From the NCBI GenBank assembly GCA_045590215.1, contig JAZNQO010000039.1, positions 1-64,000 of the forward strand: a stretch of DNA of 64,000 nt. The letters run 5' to 3'. The stretch is from RUG563 sp045590215. GTDB taxonomy: Bacteria; Bacillota; Clostridia; Christensenellales; Aristaeellaceae. The notes below the pieces were generated by a model, which saw only the letters and a list, made by a program, of their open reading frames with translations, made no database searches and was not told the origin of the DNA. The position numbers and the translations under genes were made by a program. Every line of letters begins with the position of its first letter. Positions within the stretch are counted from its first letter, which is position 1. Shown one piece after another: positions 7,572-16,247 of this stretch.

Positions 7572-8897
7572 GTGAAAAAAATTCTTGTTTGGTGTTTGAT
7601 GCTTATGCTGCTTTGCGGCACGGCTGTGCCAGGGCAGGCACTGATGACTTCCCAGAATCCGCTGATTGATCCGCAGGATGTGCCTCATGTGGAAACGGAA
7701 GATGAATTTTATAATGTGCTGTTGTGCGGCATTGACTTTGGCAATTATTCCGGTCATTGGGCCAGCGGCAACAAAAGAGTTCTGGAAATCTGCCACACGG
7801 ATGTGGTGATGGTGGCTTCCGTCAACAAAACAAAGAATAAGTTGAGTTTGGTGTCTATTCCCAGAGATTCCGTTACTTATATTCCCAATGTGAAGGGGAT
7901 TTATAAGCTGAATGCTGCGTTCAATTGCGCCGAGGATGTGCATGAGGGCATGGAACGCACACGGGATGCGGTTACATGGCATCTGGGGGGCATTCCCATT
8001 CATAATTACATGGCGGTGGATATGGCATCTCTGATTGCGCTGGTGGATGCCATTGGCGGTGTGGATTTTGATATGGATATGAATTATTGGGGGTCCAATG
8101 GTAAAATCTATCGCAAAGGCATGCAGCATCTGGATGGCGAAGGCGTGATGGATTATGTTCGTGCCCGGAAAAATGCCAGCAAAGAAGCCAATGATGTGGG
8201 CCGCACCAACCGGGGCCGCGCCATGATGATTGCAGTGTTTGACCAGCTGCAGAAGGTGATCCGGGAAGAGGGTCTGGGCAGCGTGATGCTGAAGATGATC
8301 AATATCATGTTCGGCGGCGAATACAATGTGATTACCGATTTGAGCCGGGGGGATTTACTGACCCTTGCCACCATGCTGGCGGGCATCAGCGGCGGAGACG
8401 CTATTGGCTCCTATACCATGACCGGCGGCTATACCCGTGCCTTTGCCCACTGGAATTTCACCTTCAACAAGCAGGATCATCGCCAACAGGTACTCAAAGA
8501 AGTGTACGGCATTGATGCCGAGCCCATTCCGTATGTGAGCATTTCCCATGCCACTTGGCTGGTGGAACGGGGTTTTGATGCGGCCAAGCTGATTATGAGT
8601 GCTCGGAAGATTTATCAGGAGTGCGCTGCCATGGAAAATATCACAGCCAGTCAGCAGGAACTGCTGGATGAGATGGCAAGACGTTATGATACGGCGGTGC
8701 AGGCTTTTGATAAGGCTGCCGCTACCCATGTCTATGCAGACAGCAAAGCCATGGAGGAAGCGTGTTCTTCTCTTCGTTGGGGTGCAAACCGGGTGATTGA
8801 AGCGTTTGACTATAAGGAAAAGTATAGTTGGTATGCTCCTGATTTGTGGTATCAGGATCCCATGATTAACGAATATAATAAAATCAACTGGAACTAA
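7572..8897 (+). CDS. LytR-CpsA-Psr (LCP) family glycan ligase
   Basis: A 441-residue secreted or membrane-anchored protein of the family that attaches teichoic-acid-type or capsular polymers to peptidoglycan from a polyprenyl-phosphate carrier. A signal sequence KKILVWCLMLMLLCG lies at the start. LCP hallmarks are SIPRDSVTYIP (catalytic Arg/Asp), AIGGVDFDM, the conserved YVRARKN and VGRTNRGRAMM (Asp-x-x-Arg-x-x-Arg block). The C-terminal 120 residues form an extra helical region rich in Ala. I chose the GTG at 7572 because GAAGGGAAG lies about 10 bp upstream, as at 5064. The ATG at 7551 overlaps the previous stop with no ribosome-binding site. Part of the nucleotidyltransferase operon. Confidence 0.9.
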   Translation: MKKILVWCLMLMLLCGTAVPGQALMTSQNPLIDPQDVPHVETEDEFYNVLLCGIDFGNYSGHWASGNKRVLEICHTDVVMVASVNKTKNKLSLVSIPRDSVTYIPNVKGIYKLNAAFNCAEDVHEGMERTRDAVTWHLGGIPIHNYMAVDMASLIALVDAIGGVDFDMDMNYWGSNGKIYRKGMQHLDGEGVMDYVRARKNASKEANDVGRTNRGRAMMIAVFDQLQKVIREEGLGSVMLKMINIMFGGEYNVITDLSRGDLLTLATMLAGISGGDAIGSYTMTGGYTRAFAHWNFTFNKQDHRQQVLKEVYGIDAEPIPYVSISHATWLVERGFDAAKLIMSARKIYQECAAMENITASQQELLDEMARRYDTAVQAFDKAAATHVYADSKAMEEACSSLRWGANRVIEAFDYKEKYSWYAPDLWYQDPMINEYNKINWN

Positions 8898-8905
8898 ATA
8901 AACAA

Positions 8906-8937
8906 AAGCCGCTTTTCTTGTGCAGAAGCGGCTTTTT
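8906..8937 (+). terminator. Terminator after the LCP gene
   Basis: Nine-base-pair stem AAGCCGCTT / AAGCGGCTT followed by a T run. Confidence 0.9.
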
Positions 8938-9021
8938 TGTGTACAAAGATGGATTATTTACGTTTTTATAATGGCTTTACGGGGAAAATTGCTGTATAAT
9001 AGACATCAGAGGGGATAAACA

Positions 9022-10242
9022 ATGGAAATGGAGGCACAAAAAATGCGTGTGCTAATTGAACTGCATGATACGAAACAGCCGGTGGAAAATGTGATTGCGG
9101 CTTGTGTGCTGAAGCCGGATGTGTTGGTGCTGCTTGGGGACAGAAAAATAGAAAAGAACAAATACAGAAAGCCCCTTTTATCCTTCTTCCGGATGGAAGA
9201 CCTAAATATCAAGGTGGACTGGCGGCCTTGCGGCATTCATGATGTGCAACAGGTGACAGAATGTCTGGAGCAGGTCATCCAAGAATACGGCAAAGAAAAC
9301 TGCATGGTGGATGTGGGCGGCGGCAGCGAAACCCTTCTGATGGCGGCAGGGCATGTGTGTCTGAAGGATGCGGTGACGGCGGTGCAGCATGTGCCGGGAA
9401 GCAATAAGCTGCGCTGGCTGACGGGCCCGGAGAAGGGGACGGAGCTGGGCTTTAATTTGCACTTTACGCTGGACCAGGTGGTGGCTCTTTCCGGGGGCGA
9501 GCTTTTGCGCAACGGCCATGTGGGGCCGGAAATGATGACCCCGGAAATGACAGGGCTGATTGACCGCATTTTCCCCATTTATCTGGAAAATAAGAAGAAC
9601 TGGCCCAAGTTTGTGCAGTATTTGCAGGTGGCTACCCGCCAGGAATACTGGACGGGAAATTTCTATGATGCTCCCCGGATGATTTTTGTGAATGGGCAAG
9701 CCCGGAACGTGAATGACACCATGATGCGCACTTTGCAGCAAGCCGGAGCAATCAGCCGCTATGAATTGGACGAAAAACGGTGCAAGTTTTCCTTTGTGAA
9801 TGCCACCATCGGCAAGTGTATGTGCGATGTGGGTGTATGGCTGGAAATGTATTTGTTCTCCGCCATGGTGCAAAGCGGTGTTTTTGACGATGTGCAAATC
9901 AGCATGGTGGTCAGCTGGGACGACGACGAAAAGGGCGACCGGGTGCAGAACGAAATTGATGTGGTGGCCTCCGCCGGGGTGGGGCAATTGTTCTGTTCCT
10001 GCAAAACCTCCACGCCGGATCCCTATATGCTCAACGAAATTGCCGTGATGACGGAGCGTTTCGGCACAGCCCATGCAACGCCCGTTCTGGCCACCGTCTG
10101 CGACATGAAAAAGGAAGCGGCGTCTGCTTATTACCGGGCGGAACAGATGGGGGTTGCGCTGATTGACATCAATGATCTGGAAAAGGAAAACCTGATGAGG
10201 AAGCTGCAAACCCTGCGGAAAAAATGGGACAGAGATTCGTAA
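9022..10242 (+). CDS. Card1/Can2-like (DUF1887) nuclease with CARF-like N-terminus, no CRISPR nearby
   Basis: A 406-residue protein resembling DUF1887/Card1 effectors. The N-terminal 150 residues look like a Rossmann-type CARF domain, with a GG-containing loop CMVDVGGGSETLLM (94-107) where Card1 relatives carry a TGGTK-like loop. The middle is a winged-helix-like linker. The C-terminal part has the family's GVWLEMYLF block (271-279) and the PD-(D/E)xK nuclease core NEIDVV (Glu311, Asp313) followed by FCSCKTS (Lys328). Such proteins are cyclic-oligoadenylate-activated nickases or nucleases of type III CRISPR systems. No cas gene or repeat array lies in this window, so here it is an orphan. Starts at 9022, 9028 and 9043 are all possible. 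The first has GAGGGGATAAACA and the third has GGAGG upstream. Confidence 0.8.
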   Translation: MEMEAQKMRVLIELHDTKQPVENVIAACVLKPDVLVLLGDRKIEKNKYRKPLLSFFRMEDLNIKVDWRPCGIHDVQQVTECLEQVIQEYGKENCMVDVGGGSETLLMAAGHVCLKDAVTAVQHVPGSNKLRWLTGPEKGTELGFNLHFTLDQVVALSGGELLRNGHVGPEMMTPEMTGLIDRIFPIYLENKKNWPKFVQYLQVATRQEYWTGNFYDAPRMIFVNGQARNVNDTMMRTLQQAGAISRYELDEKRCKFSFVNATIGKCMCDVGVWLEMYLFSAMVQSGVFDDVQISMVVSWDDDEKGDRVQNEIDVVASAGVGQLFCSCKTSTPDPYMLNEIAVMTERFGTAHATPVLATVCDMKKEAASAYYRAEQMGVALIDINDLEKENLMRKLQTLRKKWDRDS

Positions 10243-10257
10243 AAACAATAGGAAAAC

Positions 10258-10299
10258 AGCTTTTCGGGGGTAATTCACCGCCGGAAAGCTTTTCTTTTT
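10258..10299 (+). terminator. Terminator after the Card1-like gene
   Basis: Ten-base-pair stem AGCTTTTCGG / CCGGAAAGCT (one G-T pair) followed by TTTCTTTTT. Confidence 0.85.
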
Positions 10300-10503
10300 G
10301 GGCCGAATGCGGTAAAATAAAGGCAGCTGAAAATTGTATGCAATTTGCTGATGCGATGAAAAGACAGCGGCATCTTGCATTTGTCCGGGGCTGGTCGCAG
10401 CACTGCCGGTCAGGACGGCGGAAATAAAACCGCACCGGTTTTCAGAAAAAACAGCAATGCGCCTGTGCTGCAAGGGGCATTTTACGGAAGGAAGCGTGTT
10501 CGG
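10300..10503 (+). promoter_or_regulatory. Long leader upstream of the symporter gene
   Basis: About 200 bp without a convincing gene. A possible -10 TAAAAT is at 10313-10318, which would give a transcript leader of about 180 nt. The stretch is GC-rich and can form several hairpins, for example GTCC...GGAC near 10383-10415 and AAACCG / CGGTTT near 10428-10442. It may be a cis-regulatory RNA, but no riboswitch class could be assigned. An in-frame extension of the symporter through this region lacks a ribosome-binding site and family similarity. Confidence 0.35.
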
Positions 10504-12006
10504 GTGAAGTATGTCGTTCTCATTCTTTATGCCATCATGATTGTGGGTATTTTGGTTTTGACGGCCAAAAAATCCCTTTCGTTGAATGACTTTTTGCTGG
10601 GCGGCCGCAGTGTGGGTGCATGGATGAGTGCCCTGTCCTACGGTGCCAGCTATTTTTCCGCAGTAATCATTGTGGGTTATGCAGGCAGTATGGGCTGGCA
10701 GTATGGCGTGGCGGCGGCATGGGCCGGTATCGGCAATGCGGTGATTGGCAGCTTGCTGGCATGGTCGCTGTTGGCAAAGCCGGTGCGGCGCATGGGCGAA
10801 AAGCTGAATGTGGGCACTATCCCCGGTTTCTTTGAAAGGCGTTACAATGCCAAGTGGATGAAGCTTTTGGCCTCCGTGATTATTTTCGTGTTCCTGATTC
10901 CCTATTCCGCCTCCGTGTATAAGGGATTGGGCACCATGTTCCGCATGGCACTGGGCATTGATTATACTTGGTGCGTGATCGGTATTGCGGCGCTGGCGGC
11001 GTTGTATCTGTTCGCCGGCGGCTATAAGGCCACCGCCATTACGGACTTTGTTCAGGGCAGCATTATGATCGTGGGCGTGGTATTGATTATTGCGTACATT
11101 ATCAACGGTGCCGGCGGCCTGAAAAACGGCTTGGAAGAACTGGGCAAAATGGAGGGCGGCACCTTCAATTCCATGGGCATTACCAAGGCCAATGCGCAAG
11201 GGCTGCTTTCCAATGTGCTCTTGACCTCCCTTGGCGTTCTGGGTCTTCCCCAGATGCTGCATAAGTTCTTTGCCATCAAGGATGAAAAATCCGTCCGTCG
11301 GGCTACGGTTATTTCTACTGTCTTTGCCCTGATTATTGCCGGCGGCATCTATTTTGCCGGCGGCTTTGGCCGGGTGATTCTGAGCCAAATTCCCAATGAT
11401 ACCTATGGCACGGCCTTTGCTGCCGTGGAAGCCGGGGCAATGCCCAAGGACGATATCATGCCCACCATCCTGACCGACCAGACCGTGGTTGGCATCCCGG
11501 ATGCGCTGCAGGGCTTGTTCATTGTGCTGCTGCTTTCTGCCAGCATTTCCACGCTGACGGCACTGGTGCTGGCCTCTGCCTCTGTTATCTCCATGGATCT
11601 GATCGGTTCCTTCTTCCCCAAGCGCACCGAAAAGCAGGCAACGTTTACCATGCGCATTTTGTGCCTTGTGTTTGTGGGGCTGTCGCTGGTGATTAACTTC
11701 CTGATGCAGAATACCCCCATCATGCAGCTGATGAGCCTTTCCTGGGGCGTGGTGGCCGGTTCCTTCCTGGCTCCGTTTATGTACGGCCTGCTGTGGAAGA
11801 AAACCACCAAAGCCGGCGCATGGGCTGGGCTGCTTTGCGGCTTTCTGGTGGCGTTGGTGCCGCCGCTGTTTATGGGCACGTCCGTTTCTGCCATGAGCGG
11901 CGTTGGCGGTATGCTGGCCGGGCTGGTTGTGGTGCCGGTGGTGAGCCTGATGACCCAATCCACCCTGCCTCCCGAAACCATCATTGATACGGCTTTTGCC
12001 AAGTAA
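10504..12006 (+). CDS. Sodium:solute symporter (SSS family)
   Basis: A 500-residue integral membrane transporter with about 13 predicted membrane segments. Family features are FLLGGRSVGAWMSALSYGASYFSA at the start (first and second helices with the sodium-site region), GGYKATAITDFVQG and GLPQMLHKFFAIKDEKSVRRA. SSS proteins import sugars, amino acids, sialate or proline with sodium. The solute is not defined by sequence, but the GH43 glycosidase gene 63 bp downstream suggests a plant-sugar product. The GTG at 10504 follows GGAAGGAAGC. Starting there places the first membrane helix at the N-terminus, as in the family. An attenuator-like hairpin follows the stop. Confidence 0.88.
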   Translation: MKYVVLILYAIMIVGILVLTAKKSLSLNDFLLGGRSVGAWMSALSYGASYFSAVIIVGYAGSMGWQYGVAAAWAGIGNAVIGSLLAWSLLAKPVRRMGEKLNVGTIPGFFERRYNAKWMKLLASVIIFVFLIPYSASVYKGLGTMFRMALGIDYTWCVIGIAALAALYLFAGGYKATAITDFVQGSIMIVGVVLIIAYIINGAGGLKNGLEELGKMEGGTFNSMGITKANAQGLLSNVLLTSLGVLGLPQMLHKFFAIKDEKSVRRATVISTVFALIIAGGIYFAGGFGRVILSQIPNDTYGTAFAAVEAGAMPKDDIMPTILTDQTVVGIPDALQGLFIVLLLSASISTLTALVLASASVISMDLIGSFFPKRTEKQATFTMRILCLVFVGLSLVINFLMQNTPIMQLMSLSWGVVAGSFLAPFMYGLLWKKTTKAGAWAGLLCGFLVALVPPLFMGTSVSAMSGVGGMLAGLVVVPVVSLMTQSTLPPETIIDTAFAK

Positions 12007-12016
12007 AATGCACTTG

Positions 12017-12048
12017 CCCTCCGGCTGATTTTCCGGCCGGAGGGTTTG
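12017..12048 (+). terminator. Weak terminator or attenuator between symporter and GH43 genes
   Basis: Perfect 9-bp stem CCCTCCGGC / GCCGGAGGG but only TTTGT after it. No separate promoter is obvious before the GH43 gene, so this may reduce rather than stop read-through, or stabilise the upstream message. Confidence 0.55.
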
Positions 12049-12069
12049 TCTACATAAAAGGAGCAGCGT

Positions 12070-13560
12070 ATGCAAGCGAAAAATCCCGTGATTTATTCCG
12101 ATTTTCCGGATCCGGACGTGATTTGGGTGAAGGATACCTATTATCTTGTCACCACCACCATGCACTTTTTTCCCGGTGCGCAGATTCTCTCCTCCAAGGA
12201 CTTGGTGAACTGGCAGCATGAAGGGTATGTCTATGACACTTTCGGGGAAACGGAGGGGCAGAAGCTACAAGGCGGAGCCATCTACGGCCAAGGCATGTGG
12301 GCCCCCACGTTGCGGTATCATGACGGGGTTTTTCATGTGCTCTTTTCCTGCAACGACACAAAAAGCTGCTATCACTATACGGCAGAAAGCGTGAAAGGCC
12401 CGTGGAAACGGCAGAAGGTGCAGGGGTTTTATCACGATGCCTCGCTGCTGTTTGACGATGACGGCAGCGTGTATCTGGTGCATGGCAACCGGGATATTTA
12501 TCTGACCCAGATGAAAAAAGACCTGTCTGGCCCCTTGGAAGGCGGCCTCAACAGGCGGCTGCTTCATGACGATTGCGAAGGCCTCGGCTGGGAAGGCAGC
12601 CATATTCACAAAATCGGCGGCGTGTATTACCTGTGCAATATCCATTGGCCCAAAGGGCACATGCGCACCCAGAGCGTGCACAGAAGCGACAGCCTGATGG
12701 GTGATTTTGTGGGCGGCGATGTGCTGCAGGACGATCTGGACGGCTCCTTCCGGGGTGTGGCGCAGGGCGGCATCATTGGCACGCCGGACGGGAAATGGTT
12801 CATGATGCTTTTTCAAGACCATGGGGCGCAGGGGCGCATGCCGGTGCTGGTGCCGTTCCAGTGGGAAAATGGCATGCCGAAAATGGAAAAAGTGCCGCTG
12901 CAATTAAGTGTTCCAGTGGACGAAACGCTGCCGAAATTATACACTTCCGATGCCCTGAAGGGTGGCATCAGCCCCCTCTGGCAGTGGAACCATGAGCCGG
13001 ACTGGAGCAAGATTGCCTTTACCGGGCAGGGCTTGCAGCTCACCTGCGGCGGCCTGGCTGGTCATGTGGAGCAGGCGAGAAATACCCTCACCCAGAAGTG
13101 TTTCGGTAAGAAATGCAGCTGTGCTGTGCAAGTGGATGGAAAAGACCTGCAGGAAGGAGATTTTGCCGGAATCTGCGCTTTGCAAGGCTGCTTTGCCCAG
13201 CTGTGCATGACCATTCGGGACGGTAAACGTTTCCTCTCCTTCGTCACCCGTCAGCCGGGTGAAAACGACGATGTGTGGCATTCGCGGGAGCTGCCCCGGG
13301 AGAAGGTTCTCCTGCCCGTGGAACAAACAACCATCACCCTCCGGGCGGACTTTGATTTTACCTGCGATCAGGTGCGGTTCTTTTATGAAACAAAGGAGGG
13401 CTTTGTGCCCGTTGGCGAACCCCATCAGCTGCATTACCGGCTGGATCATTTCACCGGTTGCCGTATCGGCCTTTGCGCCTTCAACGGGAACGGCATCGGC
13501 GGCACCGCCCTGTTTTCAGATTTTGTGTATAGGGTGGAGGAAGAGATAAATGAAAATTGA
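12070..13560 (+). CDS. Glycoside hydrolase family 43 (beta-xylosidase/arabinofuranosidase type)
   Basis: A 496-residue cytoplasmic (no signal peptide) retaining-fold exo-glycosidase of the five-bladed propeller type. The catalytic base Asp14 lies in FPDPDVI, the pKa-modulating Asp in FYHDASLLFDDDG, and the general-acid Glu in GWEGSHIHK. The last 190 residues form the beta-sandwich domain (XynB C-terminal type) common in GH43 xylosidases. The substrate is probably a short arabino- or xylo-oligosaccharide imported by the adjacent symporter. The start has AAAGGAGCAGCGT upstream. The next small gene begins inside its last codons. Confidence 0.9.
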   Translation: MQAKNPVIYSDFPDPDVIWVKDTYYLVTTTMHFFPGAQILSSKDLVNWQHEGYVYDTFGETEGQKLQGGAIYGQGMWAPTLRYHDGVFHVLFSCNDTKSCYHYTAESVKGPWKRQKVQGFYHDASLLFDDDGSVYLVHGNRDIYLTQMKKDLSGPLEGGLNRRLLHDDCEGLGWEGSHIHKIGGVYYLCNIHWPKGHMRTQSVHRSDSLMGDFVGGDVLQDDLDGSFRGVAQGGIIGTPDGKWFMMLFQDHGAQGRMPVLVPFQWENGMPKMEKVPLQLSVPVDETLPKLYTSDALKGGISPLWQWNHEPDWSKIAFTGQGLQLTCGGLAGHVEQARNTLTQKCFGKKCSCAVQVDGKDLQEGDFAGICALQGCFAQLCMTIRDGKRFLSFVTRQPGENDDVWHSRELPREKVLLPVEQTTITLRADFDFTCDQVRFFYETKEGFVPVGEPHQLHYRLDHFTGCRIGLCAFNGNGIGGTALFSDFVYRVEEEINEN

Positions 13561-13864
13561 ATTGCAGCCGGAAGGTGTTTGGTATCACGGATCCAATTGT
13601 ATTTTTTCGGAATTGAGGGAAAACAGCACCATTACCCCGTGGCGAGCATTGGCGGAAGCCTTTTCCCATCAGCCCAGCCGCCTTTCTTATGACGACGACG
13701 GAAATATCACCCACAACGGAAAGGAAAAGGGATATCTGTACATCATTGATGAAAAAATCTCCGTGGGTGAGGATGTGTATCAGCATCCCGATACCACCAT
13801 GGATGAAAACGCAGAGTTTTTGACAAAACGACCGCTGAAAGTGAAAATGATTTGCGAGCTGTAA
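13550..13864 (+). CDS. Small protein of unknown function, translationally coupled to the GH43 gene
   Basis: A 104-residue protein whose ATG lies 11 bp inside the end of the GH43 gene, preceded by GGAGGAAGAGATAA, so coupled translation is likely. It begins with a strand and a YHGSNCIFSEL motif, reminiscent of the His-Gly-Ser/Thr strand of ADP-ribosyltransferase-like folds, then RALAEAFSHQPSRLS and KGYLYIIDE, which also suit that fold. No catalytic Glu can be assigned confidently. I do not recognise it as a named family. An enzymatic role is only a possibility. Confidence 0.65.
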   Translation: MKIELQPEGVWYHGSNCIFSELRENSTITPWRALAEAFSHQPSRLSYDDDGNITHNGKEKGYLYIIDEKISVGEDVYQHPDTTMDENAEFLTKRPLKVKMICEL

Positions 13865-13872
13865 ACAGAACA

Positions 13873-13909
13873 AACCCCTTCGCAGGTGAAAAACTTGCGG
13901 AGGGGTTAT
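13873..13909 (+). terminator. Terminator after the GH43 operon
   Basis: Stem built from AACCCCTTCGCAGGTG and CTTGCGGAGGGGTT followed by ATTA. It lies between convergent genes and has modest T content. Confidence 0.6.
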
Positions 13910-13923
13910 TACATAGTTTACAG

Positions 13924-14006
13924 TATACCGACAGAATTTTTTTCATTCTCCCAAAGCCGGTTTTCGCTGGGGGTACGGGGGAGGTACTTTTGACTCAAAA
14001 GTACCT
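13924..14006. repeat. Palindromic intergenic repeat, copy 1
   Basis: Begins TATACCGACAGAATTTTTTT and ends in a near-perfect hairpin, AGGTACTTT (13982-13990) against AAAGTACCT (13998-14006). A diverged counterpart with the same TATAC..CGCAGGAATTTTTT opening followed by a G/C-rich hairpin is at 47975-48050. Probably a small non-coding repeat. It also sits where the alcohol dehydrogenase transcript would end. Confidence 0.45.
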
Positions 14007-14030
14007 TCTCCGTAAAAAATCCGTTCCTTT

Positions 14031-15212
14031 TTACTCGTTTGCCAGCTTATAGATGGCCAGCACGTCTTGCCAGTAGAGCTTTTTGAGGCCGCCCACGGGA
14101 TGTTCGGGGCCGAAGGCGATGCCGGTGCATTTCTTGGCCATGAGCTCGAAATCCTTTTCCTCGATGCCCATTTCGGAGAGGGTGGCAGGCTGGCCGATGG
14201 AGAGGAAGAAGGAACGCAGCTTTTCGATGCCTTCCAGAATGATATCTTCGGGTTCACGGAAGGAGCCTTCCACGCCCATGACGTTGGTGGCAAACTGGAC
14301 GAACATGGGGATATTGTCCTTGTACACATACTTCATCCAGGCGGGGGTCAGCACGGCCAGACCTGCACCGTGTGCCACGTCATAGATGGCGGAGAGCTCG
14401 TGTTCCATGTTATGGCAGCCCCAGTCCTGATCCCGGCCGCAACCCACGAGGCCGTTGTGCGCCACAGTACCGGCAAAGCCGATTTCACACCATGCGTCGT
14501 AATCTTCGTTATTGTCCAGCACCTTGTGGGCATTGTGCATGATGGTTTTGAGGGTAGCTTCGCAGAGACGGTCAGTCAGCTCCACATGGGTGGTATTGGT
14601 GAAATAGCGTTCAAAAACGTGGCTCATCATGTCGGAAATGCCGTTGGCCACCTGATTGGAGGGCAGGGTGTAGAAAAGTTCGGGGTTCATGAAGCTCATG
14701 AGGGGGCGCAGATAATTGCTGCCGTAGCCGTATTTGAGCTGCTTTTCTTCGTTGGTGATGACGGTATCGCCGCTGGCTTCGCTGCCGGCGGCAGGGATGG
14801 TGAGCACGGTGACAACGGGCAGGGCCTTCTTGATGGGCAGACCCTTTTCATACATATCCCACACATCGCCGTCGTAGTAATAGCCCATGGCGATGGCCTT
14901 GGCGGAGTCGATAACGCTGCCGCCGCCAACGGCCAGAATCAGATCCACATTTTCCTTGCGGCAAAGAGCAATGCCTTCATGCACGAGGGACAGACGGGGG
15001 TTGGGCACCACGCCGCCAAGAGCGCAATAGGAGATATTAGCCTTTTCCAGAGAGGCTACAATGCGGTCATACAAGCCGCTTTTTTTCACGCTGCCGCCGC
15101 CAAAGTGCAAGAGCACTTTCGTGGCTTTTTCCTTCAGCATTTCGCCCACTTTGTTTTCCGCACCTTTGCCGAAAACAAGGTGCGCCGGAGAATAAAATTC
15201 AAAATTGTTCAT
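14031..15212 (-). CDS. Iron-containing alcohol dehydrogenase (butanol dehydrogenase type)
   Basis: A 393-residue NAD(P)H-dependent dehydrogenase of the BdhA/YqhD group that reduces aldehydes such as butyraldehyde to alcohols. The cofactor loop LAVGGGSVIDSAKAIAMG is intact. Metal ligands are the Asp and His in GISDMMSHVFERYF and the histidines in CHNMEHELSAIYDVAHGAGL. It has a typical full length. The start has GGAGGAATACCCGTT upstream and lies 15 bp after the stop of the TIM-barrel isomerase gene, so the two form an operon read leftwards. It may serve as an electron sink in fermentation or reduce a sugar-derived aldehyde. Confidence 0.92.
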   Translation of the reverse strand: MNNFEFYSPAHLVFGKGAENKVGEMLKEKATKVLLHFGGGSVKKSGLYDRIVASLEKANISYCALGGVVPNPRLSLVHEGIALCRKENVDLILAVGGGSVIDSAKAIAMGYYYDGDVWDMYEKGLPIKKALPVVTVLTIPAAGSEASGDTVITNEEKQLKYGYGSNYLRPLMSFMNPELFYTLPSNQVANGISDMMSHVFERYFTNTTHVELTDRLCEATLKTIMHNAHKVLDNNEDYDAWCEIGFAGTVAHNGLVGCGRDQDWGCHNMEHELSAIYDVAHGAGLAVLTPAWMKYVYKDNIPMFVQFATNVMGVEGSFREPEDIILEGIEKLRSFFLSIGQPATLSEMGIEEKDFELMAKKCTGIAFGPEHPVGGLKKLYWQDVLAIYKLANE

Positions 15213-15227
15213 AACGGGTATTCCTCC

Positions 15228-16067
15228 TTATTTGATATTGATGTTCATTTCCTTGCCCAGCTTGCGCAGGAAAGCGGTGGCTTCCACATACTGCTCATGC
15301 CGGTCAAAATGCTCGGTGAAAACGGTGGTGTCTTCGCCCAGTTTTTCCGCTTCTTCCAAGGCCACGTTCATGGGCAGGCCGCCATTTCCCGGCATTACTT
15401 CCCGGATGCAGCAGGGTAGCTCGTCGCCCAGCTTGACGTCTTTGAGATGAATGGAGCGGATATGGGGACCCAGGAGATTGAAGCAATGGCGGATGAAGCT
15501 TTCGGCGTTATGATAGCGTTCCACGCTGCTGACCATATTGGCAAAATCCAGATGCACGGAGAAACCGGGACGGTCAATATCCTTGAGCAGCTGCAGATAC
15601 TGTTCCGGAGAATCGGGCACCATCCAAGGCATAGGCTCCAGAGAATAGCTGGACGTTTTGGGGTTCACATCATCAATGATTTCCCTTGTGATGCGGATGA
15701 TTTCGTCATAGGTTTCTTTGGCATAGTTGCCGGGGGCATAGCCGTCCCAGATGGTGGTGCTGAGGGAGCCCACAATGTTCACGCAGCAGTTGGCTCCGAT
15801 GCGCTCGGCCATATGCAGCTGGGCTTTGGCATAGTCAATGGCCATGCGGCGTTCATTTTCATCGGAAGAGAGCACGTTTTTCCACACGCCCACTTCGCCG
15901 ATCACCAGATCGTTTTCCCGGATGCACTGGGCATATTCCTCCTGAACGGAAAGGGGGGCAAAGGAATCCACAGGGAAAATCACGGCACTGTAGGTGAGGT
16001 TTTTCACTTCTTTCAGCCATTCTTCGGGGCTGTGATAGGGACGCATAATACTGCCGCCAAGGCGCAT
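15228..16067 (-). CDS. Sugar-phosphate isomerase/epimerase (AP endonuclease 2-type TIM barrel)
   Basis: A 279-residue xylose-isomerase-like TIM barrel. Metal-binding residues are suggested by the Glu in SLEPMPW, the Asp/His region VHLDFANMVSS, HLKDVKLGD and the late TEHF. Such proteins isomerise or epimerise sugars or polyols. The exact substrate is unknown. I placed the start at the ATG at 16067, giving the family-like opening MRLGGSIM, because GGGAGGT precedes it at good spacing. An ATG at 16085 with a weaker AGGA site would add six residues. First gene of the leftward operon with the alcohol dehydrogenase. Confidence 0.87.
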   Translation of the reverse strand: MRLGGSIMRPYHSPEEWLKEVKNLTYSAVIFPVDSFAPLSVQEEYAQCIRENDLVIGEVGVWKNVLSSDENERRMAIDYAKAQLHMAERIGANCCVNIVGSLSTTIWDGYAPGNYAKETYDEIIRITREIIDDVNPKTSSYSLEPMPWMVPDSPEQYLQLLKDIDRPGFSVHLDFANMVSSVERYHNAESFIRHCFNLLGPHIRSIHLKDVKLGDELPCCIREVMPGNGGLPMNVALEEAEKLGEDTTVFTEHFDRHEQYVEATAFLRKLGKEMNINIK

Positions 16068-16170
16068 AAAGGCATGACCTCCCATTCATTTCATATTTTC
16101 CTGATATTATCATATCATACTTTTCTTTTTCTTAAAAGACAGAAAGGAAAAAGAATGCGTCAATTAGAAG

Positions 16171-16214
16171 AAGTTTCAAAGAAACTTTCTTTTAGGGGCG
16201 ATTTATGGTATAGT
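16171..16214 (+). promoter_or_regulatory. Promoter region of the lichenase gene with a dyad
   Basis: TATAGT (16209-16214) is a good -10 box with a poor -35 (TTTCTT, 16186-16191). Overlapping and upstream of the -35 is the palindrome AAGTTTC-AAA-GAAACTT (16171-16187). A weak -35 with an adjacent dyad suggests activation or repression by a dedicated regulator. This is inference. Confidence 0.5.
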
Positions 16215-16247
16215 AATCTTATCCATTGAAATCAGGAGTGAATTATT

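Noticed and set aside
10380..10425. Similarity of CCGGTCAGGAC in the symporter leader to a guanidine-III riboswitch.
   Set aside because: Only this short string matches. The pseudoknot partners and the rest of the consensus are missing, and the downstream gene is not a guanidine exporter.
9202..12219. A minus-strand open frame of about 1000 codons opposite the Card1-like and symporter genes.
   Set aside because: It is an antisense shadow of well-supported plus-strand genes, rich in His, Gln and Gly, with no family motifs or ribosome-binding site.
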